Below, piece by piece: positions 1 to 8,289 of a stretch of DNA of 64,000 bases. The stretch is from Mesonia sp008017825 (lineage in GTDB: Bacteria > Bacteroidota > Bacteroidia > Flavobacteriales > Flavobacteriaceae): assembly GCF_008017825.1 (NCBI RefSeq), contig NZ_VRLS01000012.1, positions 372,001 to 436,000 on the forward strand. Reading direction: 5' to 3'. The first letter of the stretch is position 1; each line of letters begins with the position of its first letter. The notes under the pieces are model-generated. The model saw only the letters and a program-made list of their open reading frames with translations, did not search any database and was not told the DNA's origin. The translations under genes were made by a program, and so were the position numbers.

Positions 1-534
1 AATCGCACCAACTTTTACGCCAGTTCCGTTAAGGTCTAATCGCATTCCTTGATTAATAGCATCTACCGCATGTTTGCTAGCACAATACACATTTCCTTTA
101 GGGTAAACTTCCTTACCTGCAGTAGAACCAATATTTATAATTTGTCCTTCTTCTCTTGCTATCATTTGAGGAATAATTTCTTTACTCACATACATTAAGC
201 CTTTTACATTAATATCTATCATAGCATCCCAATCTTCTAGATTTCCATCTTGAAAGTAATCGAGTCCGTGGGCATTACCAGCATTGTTAATTAATACATC
301 TATTTTTTTAAACTCTTCAGGTAAACTGTTAATGGCATTTTTGACTTCCTGTTTATCTCTTACATCAAATAGTAATTGATGGGTTTTGGTATGTTTTAAA
401 AACTCTTGCAAATCGGTTAATTTTTGTTGTCTTCTTCCGCAAAGTACTACTTGAAATCCTTCTTTAGCTAAAGCTATTGCTGTTGCTTCTCCAATTCCGC
501 TCGAAGCCCCTGTTATAAATGCTGTTTTTGTCAT
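1..534 (-). CDS. SDR family NAD(P)-dependent oxidoreductase (3' end outside window)
   Basis: Partial gene: the ATG is at 534 on the minus strand and the frame stays open to base 1, giving 178 residues without a stop. The N-terminus reads as a classic Rossmann fold with the SDR glycine motif TGASSGIG near residue 9, then NNAG, and the catalytic Ser and Tyr-x-x-x-Lys (YCASK) near residues 145-162. Family knowledge: classical SDRs of this YdfG-like type reduce small hydroxy acids or carbonyls with NADPH in the cytosol; the substrate cannot be told here. It is divergent from the lipoprotein gene at 745. The roughly 210-base gap between them must hold both promoters, but I see no clear consensus box. 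Confidence 0.85.
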   Translation of the reverse strand, partial: MTKTAFITGASSGIGEATAIALAKEGFQVVLCGRRQQKLTDLQEFLKHTKTHQLLFDVRDKQEVKNAINSLPEEFKKIDVLINNAGNAHGLDYFQDGNLEDWDAMIDINVKGLMYVSKEIIPQMIAREEGQIINIGSTAGKEVYPKGNVYCASKHAVDAINQGMRLDLNGTGVKVGAI

Positions 535-744
535 AGTAAATATCTTGATTAGAAAAGATTTTAGAAAACTATTCTCTTTAAGTATGAGTAAATTAATCTT
601 TACGGAAGATATAAATTTTAAGAATAGATGATAGTTTTTATGTGTGTTAATTACATCTAAAATTGTTGTTAAGAGAGGTTAAAGAATTTTCATATTATGG
701 TAAAGACCCCTAAAGTTGTATTTATAAACCCAAATAAATATAAA

Positions 745-1551
745 ATGAAAAAGTTAAATGTATTTTCAAAAATGGCAATATTAGCTTTAGGGCTAATAAC
801 ACTTATCGCTTGTAGTAGTGATGATAACGGAAATTCTACAGTAGAAGAGGGGAAAGCAAAAATGAGTGTAAAACTGGTAGATGCCCCTGGAGATTACGAT
901 GAGGTTAATATTGATGTAGAAGATGTAGTTATTAAATATTCTGGAGGAGATGCAGAAACTTCTTTAAATGCCATTAATGTAGGAGTTTACAATTTACTTG
1001 AATTAACAGGTGGTGCAAGTGTAGTGTTAGCAGATGATTATGAAGTGCCTGCCGGAAACATTTCTCAAATAAGATTAATCTTAGGAGATGACAACACAAT
1101 TGTGGTAAATGGAGAATCAAAGCCTTTATCAACACCAAGTGCTCAACAATCTGGTTTAAAAATTAATTTAAATACCGAATTAGAGCCAGGTATTAGCTAT
1201 GAATATATTTTAGATTTTGATGTAGAAGAATCTATTGTTGCTCAAGGAAATGGCGGTTACAGTTTGAAACCAGTAATTAGAGCTACAGCAGTGGCCGAAA
1301 CGGGTATAATTAGCGGTAATGTAATTTTACCATCAACTGCTCCGGCTTTGGTTACGGCTAGTAATTCAACTACAAGTGTGAGTGCCTATACTAATGCTCA
1401 AGGAGAGTTTCAATTATATGGTTTACCATCAGGTTCATACACATTAACGGTTGATTCGGAAGCTAGTTTGAATTTACCTACGATCACAATTCTAGATGTG
1501 ATTGTTGTAAATGGGGAAATAAAAGTAGTAGAAGATATTTCTTTTAATTAA
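745..1551 (+). CDS. DUF4382 domain-containing lipoprotein
   Basis: The frame is open from an ATG at 697, but I choose the ATG at 745 because it gives a clean lipoprotein signal peptide (basic MKK start, hydrophobic stretch, lipobox LIAC) followed by an acidic SSDDN stretch. The mature part, roughly residues 30-185, resembles DUF4382 (KMSVKLVDAPGDYDEVNIDV). The last 80 residues look like a carboxypeptidase-regulatory/Ig-like domain (ISGNV, SAYTNAQGEFQLYGLPSGSYTL, shown in parts). Such proteins are common cell-surface or outer-membrane-associated lipoproteins of flavobacteria; no function is known. It is monocistronic, with a strong terminator directly behind it. Confidence 0.8.
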   Translation: MKKLNVFSKMAILALGLITLIACSSDDNGNSTVEEGKAKMSVKLVDAPGDYDEVNIDVEDVVIKYSGGDAETSLNAINVGVYNLLELTGGASVVLADDYEVPAGNISQIRLILGDDNTIVVNGESKPLSTPSAQQSGLKINLNTELEPGISYEYILDFDVEESIVAQGNGGYSLKPVIRATAVAETGIISGNVILPSTAPALVTASNSTTSVSAYTNAQGEFQLYGLPSGSYTLTVDSEASLNLPTITILDVIVVNGEIKVVEDISFN

Positions 1552-1570
1552 AATAAAAGAATTAGTTTAA

Positions 1571-1604
1571 AAAAGAGGTTATTGAAAAATAACCTCTTTT
1601 TTTT
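1571..1604 (+). terminator. Rho-independent terminator after the DUF4382 gene
   Basis: A perfect 13-bp stem (1571-1583 pairs with 1588-1600) closes a GAAA tetraloop and runs into a T tract ending at 1604. It lies 20 bases after the stop codon of the lipoprotein gene. Confidence 0.9.
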
Positions 1605-1757
1605 GCAACAATTAAAATGGAGAGAAGTCCATTATAGGTGAAACCTAAAATGGGAATCTTTTTCTTGGTTTTTAACCTATCATTAACAACATTTAAAAAA
1701 TAATTTTTTCACTTTGCAACGTTATAAAATAAGGTAACGGAATAAAATATAATTTTA

Positions 1758-2765
1758 ATGGAGCAACAACAAACCTCATCGGTAGACATCGCAGGATTAA
1801 ATGAGAAAATACAAAGAGAAAGTGCCTTTGTAGATTTATTGACCAATGAGATGAATAAAGTCATTGTCGGTCAAAAACACATGATTGAGCGATTATTAAT
1901 TGGTTTACTAGGCCAGGGTCATATTTTATTAGAAGGGGTGCCGGGATTGGCAAAAACCTTAGCCATTAATACGTTATCTAAAGCTGTAAAAGGAAGCTTT
2001 AGTAGAATACAATTTACACCAGATTTACTTCCTGCAGATGTAGTGGGAACGATGATTTACAATATAAAACTCAATGATTTTAGCATAAAGAAGGGGCCTA
2101 TTTTCGCCAACTTCGTTTTAGCCGATGAGATTAACCGTGCACCAGCAAAAGTGCAGTCGGCTTTACTAGAGGCGATGCAAGAAAAACAAGTGACGATTGG
2201 TGATACCACTTTTGTTTTAGATAAGCCTTTCTTAGTAATGGCAACGCAAAACCCAGTAGAACAAGAAGGAACGTACCCTTTACCAGAAGCACAAGTCGAT
2301 CGTTTTATGTTAAAAACGGTGATTGATTATCCTACACTTGAGGATGAACAAATGGTGGTTCGAGCTAATTTAAAAGGTAGTTTTGAGCAGGTAAATCCCG
2401 TGGTTTCTTTAGAGCAGATCTTAAGCGCTCAAAAAGCCGTTCGCGAAGTATATATGGATGAGAAAATTGAAAAATATATACTAGATATTATTTTTGCTAC
2501 ACGTTATCCAGAAAAATATAACTTAGAGTCATTAAAACCACTTATTTCTTTTGGAGCTTCCCCTCGTGGAAGTATCAATTTGGCAACAGCCGCAAAATGC
2601 TATGCCTTTATAAAAAGAAGAGGTTACGTTATTCCAGAAGATGTGAGAGCAGTAGTGTTAGATGTTCTTCGCCACAGAGTGGGTATTACTTATGAAGCTG
2701 AAGCTGAAAATATTACTTCAGAAGATATTGTAGGTAAAATTATCAACGAAATAGAAGTGCCATAG
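1758..2765 (+). CDS. moxR: MoxR family AAA+ ATPase of the Bat operon
   Basis: 335 residues, normal length for MoxR. The Walker A motif is GVPGLAKT (60-67), followed by the MoxR-typical FTPDLLPADVVGT stretch (86-98), Walker B with LADEINRAPAK (121-131) and the ATQNPVEQEGTYPLPEAQ sensor region (162-179). MoxR ATPases act as chaperone-like remodelers that work with von Willebrand factor A (VWA) proteins. The next genes (DUF58, batA, batB) supply exactly such partners. It is first in an eight-gene plus-strand cluster that runs to 10808. A TTTG-containing sequence sits about 30 bases upstream (near 1714) but does not match the full TAnnTTTG box, so the promoter is not firmly placed. Confidence 0.95.
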   Translation: MEQQQTSSVDIAGLNEKIQRESAFVDLLTNEMNKVIVGQKHMIERLLIGLLGQGHILLEGVPGLAKTLAINTLSKAVKGSFSRIQFTPDLLPADVVGTMIYNIKLNDFSIKKGPIFANFVLADEINRAPAKVQSALLEAMQEKQVTIGDTTFVLDKPFLVMATQNPVEQEGTYPLPEAQVDRFMLKTVIDYPTLEDEQMVVRANLKGSFEQVNPVVSLEQILSAQKAVREVYMDEKIEKYILDIIFATRYPEKYNLESLKPLISFGASPRGSINLATAAKCYAFIKRRGYVIPEDVRAVVLDVLRHRVGITYEAEAENITSEDIVGKIINEIEVP

Positions 2766-2828
2766 ACCAGCGATCTAATTGATACAATGATGTGTGAAGC
2801 ATCATAAAAGCCGATAAGAAAGCATATT

Positions 2829-3695
2829 ATGGATACCAAAGAATTACTAAAAAAAGTACGAAAAATCGAAATCAAAACACGGCGGTTAAGTAACCACGTG
2901 TTTGGAGGAGAATACCATTCTACCTTTAAAGGGCGAGGTATGACTTTTAGCGAAGTGCGTCAATACCAATTTGGGGACGACGTAAGAGCAATTGATTGGA
3001 ATGTTACCGCGCGCTATAACGAACCTTTTGTAAAAGTTTTTGAAGAAGAAAGAGAACTTACCATGATGCTTATGGTAGATGTCTCTGGATCCGAATTTTT
3101 TGGTACGCAAGGGAGTTTCAAAAAAGATATTATTACTGAGATTTCTGCAACTTTAGCATTTTCTGCCACACAGAATAATGATAAAATTGGATTACTTCTT
3201 TTTTCAGATCAAATAGAACTTTACGTGCCACCTAAAAAAGGAAGGTCACACGTACTAAGAATTATAAGGGAGTTACTAGAGTTTAAGCCTAAAAGCACAA
3301 AAACCGATGTAGCCGCAGCCTTAAAATATGTAAGAAATATGATGAAGAAGAAAGCCATCATATTTATCCTATCCGATTTTTTAGCAGATGATTACGACCA
3401 TACACTTAAAATTTTAGCCAATAAACATGACATTACGGGTATTAGAGTGTATGATGAAAGAGAAAAAGAAATGCCTAATTTAGGAATGGTCCAAATGCAA
3501 GATGCTGAAACAGGAGAATTTCTTTTGGTAAACACAGGCTCGTCTTCCGTTAGGAAAAGTTATTCAACCTATTATCAAGAACGAGTAGATTATTTTAAAA
3601 CGAGTTTTAATCATAGCGGCGCAGGAACTTTGAGTACGCGGGTAGATGAAGGCTATGTAAAGAAATTACTCGGTTATTTTAAACGAAGAGGTTAA
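2829..3695 (+). CDS. DUF58 domain-containing VWA-like protein
   Basis: 288 residues, soluble. The N-terminal half has the DUF58 signature (GMTFSEVRQYQFGDDVRAIDWN, given here as its parts GDDVRAIDWN near residue 49). A VWA-like fold follows with the metal-site motif DVSGS near residue 84 and ILSDF near residue 180. DUF58 proteins sit next to MoxR ATPases in most Bacteroidota Bat operons and are thought to be client or adaptor proteins of the ATPase. The gene starts 63 bases after moxR; its stop is 4 bases before the next start, so co-transcription is very likely. The exact biochemical role is unknown for the family. Confidence 0.93.
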   Translation: MDTKELLKKVRKIEIKTRRLSNHVFGGEYHSTFKGRGMTFSEVRQYQFGDDVRAIDWNVTARYNEPFVKVFEEERELTMMLMVDVSGSEFFGTQGSFKKDIITEISATLAFSATQNNDKIGLLLFSDQIELYVPPKKGRSHVLRIIRELLEFKPKSTKTDVAAALKYVRNMMKKKAIIFILSDFLADDYDHTLKILANKHDITGIRVYDEREKEMPNLGMVQMQDAETGEFLLVNTGSSSVRKSYSTYYQERVDYFKTSFNHSGAGTLSTRVDEGYVKKLLGYFKRRG

Positions 3696-3699
3696 GGGA

Positions 3700-5346
3700 A
3701 TGAAAATGATAAATAAAAAAACCTTTCAAAATATAGGGAAAACATTAGTATTGGTTTTTTCCTTATTTCTTTTACTCATAAATCAGCATACACAAGCTCA
3801 AACCGTTTCTTCGAGCATTGATAGTTCTTCTATTCAAATAGGAGAACAAATAAAATACAAAATTGAGGTAGAAACAGATACGACTAATTTAGTGGTCTTT
3901 CCCGAAGGTCAAACCTTTATGCCGCTAGAAAATGTAGAAGCTTCAGCTATTGATACAACTATCAATCAACGTAATTTTAAACTTTTAAAAGAATATGCAC
4001 TTACTCAGTTTGATTCGGGTAAATATACCATTCCGCGACAGCGTATTCTCATTAATTATAAAGCTTTTTTTACCGATTCTTTGCTGGTTGAGGTTAGAGA
4101 TGTTGCGGTAGATACGACCAAGCAAAAACTATATCCGGTTAAGCCTTCTATACAAGTAGATAAGCCTTTTCAAGTGGCCGATTGGGTTTGGTGGTTGTTG
4201 ATAACCTTAGTGATTATTGGCGGACTAGTATTTTTATTATGGAGAAGAAATAAAAAGAAAACCGAAGCAGCGCAAAAAATCCCTCCTTTTGAAAAAGCGA
4301 TGCTCACTCTAAAGCAATTAGACGAAAGTCAGCAATTAGAAAGCGGACAAATAAAAGCCTATTATTCTTCCTTAACGGAAGCCATACGTCGTTATATTGA
4401 TGAAAAAATAGATGATAGAGCTTTAGAGAGTACAACTGCCGAACTTGTTGCTCGCCTAAATGCTTTAACTCAAGAAAATAAATTACGCTTAAGCAAAGAG
4501 GAAATTACAAAACTTGAAGAAGTTTTAAAACGTGCAGATCTTATAAAGTTTGCAGGTTTCTCTATGGATAAAATCACCGCAAAATCTGATAGGCAAACGG
4601 TAGAACATAACATCTTCGCTTTTAAAGAAGCAATCCCAGAGCCTACCGAAGAAGAGTTACTAAAAGATCAAGCTTATAGAGAAGCTGTCGCCAAGAGAAG
4701 AAAAAGAAAAACCATTCTTATTAGTGTAGTTGCAGGTTTAGCAATTTTGGTGGTAAGTGCTATTGGTTTTGTAGGTCTAAAAGGTTGGGATTATGTGCAA
4801 GATAATATTTTAGGAAGTCCGTCTAAAGATCTATTAAAAGGAGAATGGATACAAAGTGAGTACGGCAATCCAGCAGTTTCTGTCATTACCCCAAAAGTCT
4901 TAGTGCGTAATATGCAGCAAGATACTTTACCACAAGCCCAAACGGGAGCGATAATAGAGAGCTTCTCTTATGGTAGCATTTTAGGAGAATATTACATTAA
5001 CCTAAGCTTGGTGAACTTTCCAGAAAAGAAAGAATTTGATTTAGATAAATCTATCGAAGCAGTTTATACCGATTTTGAAAATAAAGGAGCCACCAATATT
5101 CTTATGAAAAACGAAGAATTTACAACGGTAAATGGGGCAGAAGGGATCAAAATTTTCGGAAGCTTTAAAATCAAAAACCCTGTGTTACAAGATCGTACTA
5201 TTCAGAAATCATATACCATTCTTAATTTTGGATATAATGGAGCTTTTGAACAGCTTATGTTAGTGTATGAAAAAGATAACGCTGCCGCGGAAGAGATAAC
5301 AAATAGAATCATCAATTCTATAGAATTAAAGATAAAAGAAGAATAA
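3700..5346 (+). CDS. Bat operon membrane protein with DUF4381/BatD-like N-terminal part and unrecognised C-terminal domain
   Basis: 548 residues. A signal peptide (ends near TQAQ, residue 34) is followed by a short BatD-like beta domain, a transmembrane helix at about 160-181 (WVWWLLITLVIIGG) and a cytoplasmic helical segment with the motif RRYIDEKIDDRALESTTAEL typical of the DUF4381-type tail. A second membrane helix lies at about 338-361. The last ~185 residues after it are an extra domain I do not recognise; it ends in NRIINSIELKIKEE and may be periplasmic. The gene occupies the slot between DUF58 and batA and overlaps the batA start codon region closely (stop at 5346, batA ATG at 5346). 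Role by inference: membrane anchor or partner of the MoxR/VWA complex. Confidence 0.75.
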   Translation: MKMINKKTFQNIGKTLVLVFSLFLLLINQHTQAQTVSSSIDSSSIQIGEQIKYKIEVETDTTNLVVFPEGQTFMPLENVEASAIDTTINQRNFKLLKEYALTQFDSGKYTIPRQRILINYKAFFTDSLLVEVRDVAVDTTKQKLYPVKPSIQVDKPFQVADWVWWLLITLVIIGGLVFLLWRRNKKKTEAAQKIPPFEKAMLTLKQLDESQQLESGQIKAYYSSLTEAIRRYIDEKIDDRALESTTAELVARLNALTQENKLRLSKEEITKLEEVLKRADLIKFAGFSMDKITAKSDRQTVEHNIFAFKEAIPEPTEEELLKDQAYREAVAKRRKRKTILISVVAGLAILVVSAIGFVGLKGWDYVQDNILGSPSKDLLKGEWIQSEYGNPAVSVITPKVLVRNMQQDTLPQAQTGAIIESFSYGSILGEYYINLSLVNFPEKKEFDLDKSIEAVYTDFENKGATNILMKNEEFTTVNGAEGIKIFGSFKIKNPVLQDRTIQKSYTILNFGYNGAFEQLMLVYEKDNAAAEEITNRIINSIELKIKEE

Positions 5347-6356
5347 TGTTCAACTTTAATAATATCACATTTGAGCATCCCCAATGGTTTTGGCTATTTC
5401 TGCTATTACCCATACTCATTCTATGGTATATCTGGAAAAGAAATAAACAAACCGCAGCGGTTAAAATATCGAGTATAAAGGGTTTTAAGGTAAAACAAGG
5501 TATTTTACCCAAGCTAAAACCTTTGTTGTTCGTCTTACGTTTATTGGCACTTGCTTTATTAATTACCGCTATGGCAAGACCTAGAACTGTAGATGTTTCT
5601 ACAAAAACCAACACAACACAAGGGATAGATATTGTTATCGCAATAGATGTTTCAGCAAGTATGTTGGCAAGAGATTTAAAGCCCAATCGTTTAGAAGCTT
5701 TAAAAGAGGTCGCAGCAGAGTTTGTAAAACAAAGACCTAGCGACCGCATTGGTTTGGTAGAATATGCAGGAGAAAGCTATACCAAAACTCCAATTACCAG
5801 TGACAAAAGAATTGTATTAGAAGCTTTACAGAGTATAGAGTATAATAATTTGCTCGAAAGCGGAACTGCCATAGGGATGGGATTAGCAACTTCGGTTAAC
5901 CGATTAAAAGAAAGTAAAGCCAAAAGCAAGGTGATTATTTTGATGACCGATGGTGTGAATAACTCAGGTTTTATAGATCCTAAAATCGCTACCGAATTGG
6001 CGATGGAATATAATATAAAAACCTACACCATAGGATTAGGAACTAACGGTATGGCACTTGGACCTATATCTATGAGTAGAAACGGACAATTAAGATATGG
6101 TAGTGTAAAAGTTGAAATTGATGAAGCTCTTCTTCAGGAAATTGCTCAAAAAACAGGAGGAAAATATTTTAGAGCTACCAATAATGAAAAGTTAGAGGCG
6201 ATTTATGATGAAATCAATAAACTAGAGAAAACAGACATAGAAGAGTTTAAATACTATAACTATGATGAGAAATATAGACCATTATTATTGTTAGCAGGTT
6301 TGTTGTTATTGATCGAGCTTGTATTAAAAAATACTATTTTTAGAAGTTTTGTATAA
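5346..6356 (+). CDS. batA: BatA, VWA domain protein
   Basis: 336 residues. Two N-terminal membrane segments (about 12-29 and 57-76), a VWA domain with the metal-ion-dependent adhesion site (MIDAS) DVSAS at 101-105, the Thr of GTAIG at 173-177 and TDG at 201-203, and a C-terminal membrane helix near 312-330. This layout is that of BatA/BatB aerotolerance proteins; the VWA domain should face the periplasm or cytoplasm between the helices. Family knowledge: the operon was first linked to oxygen tolerance in Bacteroides fragilis, but the molecular activity remains unclear. Start and stop codons abut or overlap neighbours on both sides (batB starts at 6357), indicating translational coupling. Confidence 0.93.
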   Translation: MFNFNNITFEHPQWFWLFLLLPILILWYIWKRNKQTAAVKISSIKGFKVKQGILPKLKPLLFVLRLLALALLITAMARPRTVDVSTKTNTTQGIDIVIAIDVSASMLARDLKPNRLEALKEVAAEFVKQRPSDRIGLVEYAGESYTKTPITSDKRIVLEALQSIEYNNLLESGTAIGMGLATSVNRLKESKAKSKVIILMTDGVNNSGFIDPKIATELAMEYNIKTYTIGLGTNGMALGPISMSRNGQLRYGSVKVEIDEALLQEIAQKTGGKYFRATNNEKLEAIYDEINKLEKTDIEEFKYYNYDEKYRPLLLLAGLLLLIELVLKNTIFRSFV

Positions 6357-7409
6357 ATGTTGGTATTAGAAGAGAAAATATATTTTTGGTTATTATTGGT
6401 AATACCACTGGTGTTGCTGGTTTATGTAGCGCAAGTTATTTGGAAGAAAAAAACGCAAAAGAAATTTGCAGAAAGTTCTTTCTTAGAAAAATTAAGCCCA
6501 GATAAATCGATATTCAAACCTTTATTAAAAGTGATTTTATTATCGCTGGCTTTTGCCTGTTTTGTACTTGCATTAGTCAATCCAAAAATAGGTTCTAAAA
6601 CAGAAACTCTTAAACGAGAAGGAGTAGATGTGGTTTTCGCAGTCGACGTCTCTAAAAGTATGCTTGCCGAAGATATTGCACCCAATAGACTAGAGAAATC
6701 TAAACAATTGGTTACACAGATCATCAACAATTTAGCCAGTGACCGTATAGGGATTATCGCTTATGCAGGATCTGCCTTTCCCCAGTTGCCTATTACGACA
6801 GATTATGGTTCGGCAAAACTATTTTTACAGGCCATGAATACAGATATGGTTTCAAGTCAAGGAACAGCCATAGGAGAAGCCATCCAATTGGCAGAAACCT
6901 ATTATAATGACGAATCTCAAACCAGTAGAGTTTTATTTATTTTGAGTGATGGAGAAAATCACGGGGGAGAAATAGAAGAGGTTTTAAATGAAGCCGAAGA
7001 AAAAGGAATTAGAATTTTTACTATTGGTGTAGGAACTCAAAAAGGAGGAACCATACCTATAAAAAGAAACGGAGTTACACAAAGCTACAAGAAAGATACA
7101 AATGGCGAGACGGTCATCACAAGGCTAGATGCAGCTACGTTACAGGAAATTGCAGAAGAAGCAAACGGAGTTTACATAGACGGTACTAATACTAAAGAAG
7201 TGCTAGACAAAGTGACAGAAGCGCTTAATTCTTTAGAAAAAACCGAGTTCGAGACCAAACAATATGCTGCTTATAAAGATCAATTTCAGTGGTTTATTGC
7301 TTTTGGCATACTTTTTATAGTATTAGATGTATTCTTATTAGAGAGAAAAACAGCTTGGGTTACCCAACTTAATTTGTTTAATGAAAAGAAAGATAAAAAT
7401 GCAGCGTAA
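6357..7409 (+). CDS. batB: BatB, VWA domain protein
   Basis: 350 residues, a paralogue-like partner of BatA with the same plan: N-terminal helices at about 8-27 and 54-74, a VWA domain with intact MIDAS motifs (DVSKS 97-101, GTAIG 169-173, SDGEN 197-201), and a C-terminal helix at about 313-332. It begins immediately after the batA stop codon and its 3' end overlaps batC by 29 bases if batC uses the first ATG. Expected to form a membrane complex with BatA and the TPR proteins BatC and BatE, acted on by the MoxR ATPase. Confidence 0.93.
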   Translation: MLVLEEKIYFWLLLVIPLVLLVYVAQVIWKKKTQKKFAESSFLEKLSPDKSIFKPLLKVILLSLAFACFVLALVNPKIGSKTETLKREGVDVVFAVDVSKSMLAEDIAPNRLEKSKQLVTQIINNLASDRIGIIAYAGSAFPQLPITTDYGSAKLFLQAMNTDMVSSQGTAIGEAIQLAETYYNDESQTSRVLFILSDGENHGGEIEEVLNEAEEKGIRIFTIGVGTQKGGTIPIKRNGVTQSYKKDTNGETVITRLDAATLQEIAEEANGVYIDGTNTKEVLDKVTEALNSLEKTEFETKQYAAYKDQFQWFIAFGILFIVLDVFLLERKTAWVTQLNLFNEKKDKNAA

Positions 7410-8289
7410 AAAGGTTTCAATAAACTACATAAAATTAGTAGGAGTTTTTATTTTTTCGCTTTTCAGCGGAATCATTTCTGCACAAGAAAATACAAAAAAA
7501 GCACAAAAAGAAGCTAGAGTTTTTGCTGCCGAGGCTCAAGAATCTCTTTCTGAAAATAATTTCGCTCAAGCGGAAGCCAACTACCGAAAAGCCATTGCTA
7601 AAGATCCGACCAACGCCGAAGCGAAGTACAATTTGGGCAATCTATATTACGCAAAAGATAAAGAAGGAGAATCTACTCCTAGATTAAAACAAGCCAGTGA
7701 GACTTCTCAAAGTAAAGCCTTAAAACACAAAGCTTACCACAATCAAGGAAACGCTTTTATGAAGCAAAAAAAATATGAAGAAGCCGTAGAAGCTTTTAAA
7801 AATGCACTTCGTAATAATCCAAAAGATGATCAAACTAGATATAACTTGGCTTTAGCAAAAAAGATGCTAGAAAAAGAACAGCAAGAGCAGGATCAAAACC
7901 AAGATCAAGACAAGGATCAAAATCAAGATAAAGAAGATCAAAAAGATCAACAAGACCAGGATAAAAAAGACGAAGGCGAGAATAAAAAAGATCAAGGTGA
8001 GGATAAAGAAAAAGGAGATGAGGGCGACCAAAAAGATAAGGAAGATCAAAGCGAAGATAAAAAGCAAGATGAAGGCGATCAAAAGAAAGAAGAGCAACCT
8101 AAAGATCCTTCTCAAGAAAAAGGTGATCAGCCTAAAGATCAAAAACCACAACAAGCAAAAGGACAACTTTCTCCTCAGCAAATTAAAAACTTGCTAGAAG
8201 CGATGGAAAATCAAGAGAAAGAAATTCAAGATAAGATCAATGCTCAAAAAGCAAAAGGTAGAAAAGTTAGAACAGAAAAGGACTGGTAA
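7381..8289 (+). CDS. batC: BatC, TPR protein with long Asp/Lys/Gln-rich tail
   Basis: 302 residues. The signal peptide ends at about ISAQ (residue 35). Two TPR-like units follow (about 46-90 and 116-160, with FAQAEANYRKAIAKDPTNAE and YEEAVEAFKNALRNNPKD). From about 165 to 260 the protein is almost purely D, Q, K and E. It ends in a short ordered helix (SPQQIKNLLEAMENQEKEIQ). Tail-rich BatC proteins are known in the family. The first ATG (7381) overlaps batB by 29 bases; an ATG six codons later (7399) would give an equally good signal peptide with 11 bases of overlap, so the start is uncertain. The stop overlaps the batD start (TAATG). Confidence 0.88.
   Translation: MKRKIKMQRKKVSINYIKLVGVFIFSLFSGIISAQENTKKAQKEARVFAAEAQESLSENNFAQAEANYRKAIAKDPTNAEAKYNLGNLYYAKDKEGESTPRLKQASETSQSKALKHKAYHNQGNAFMKQKKYEEAVEAFKNALRNNPKDDQTRYNLALAKKMLEKEQQEQDQNQDQDKDQNQDKEDQKDQQDQDKKDEGENKKDQGEDKEKGDEGDQKDKEDQSEDKKQDEGDQKKEEQPKDPSQEKGDQPKDQKPQQAKGQLSPQQIKNLLEAMENQEKEIQDKINAQKAKGRKVRTEKDW

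Noticed and set aside
2690..2875. Minus-strand frame across the moxR/DUF58 junction
   Set aside because: Antisense shadow of coding sequence with no start context or recognisable protein features.
7867..8197. Open frames on both strands across the BatC tail
   Set aside because: They are created by the low-complexity GAT/CAA/AAA repeats; their translations are only Leu/Ile/Phe or Lys/Ile runs without start context.
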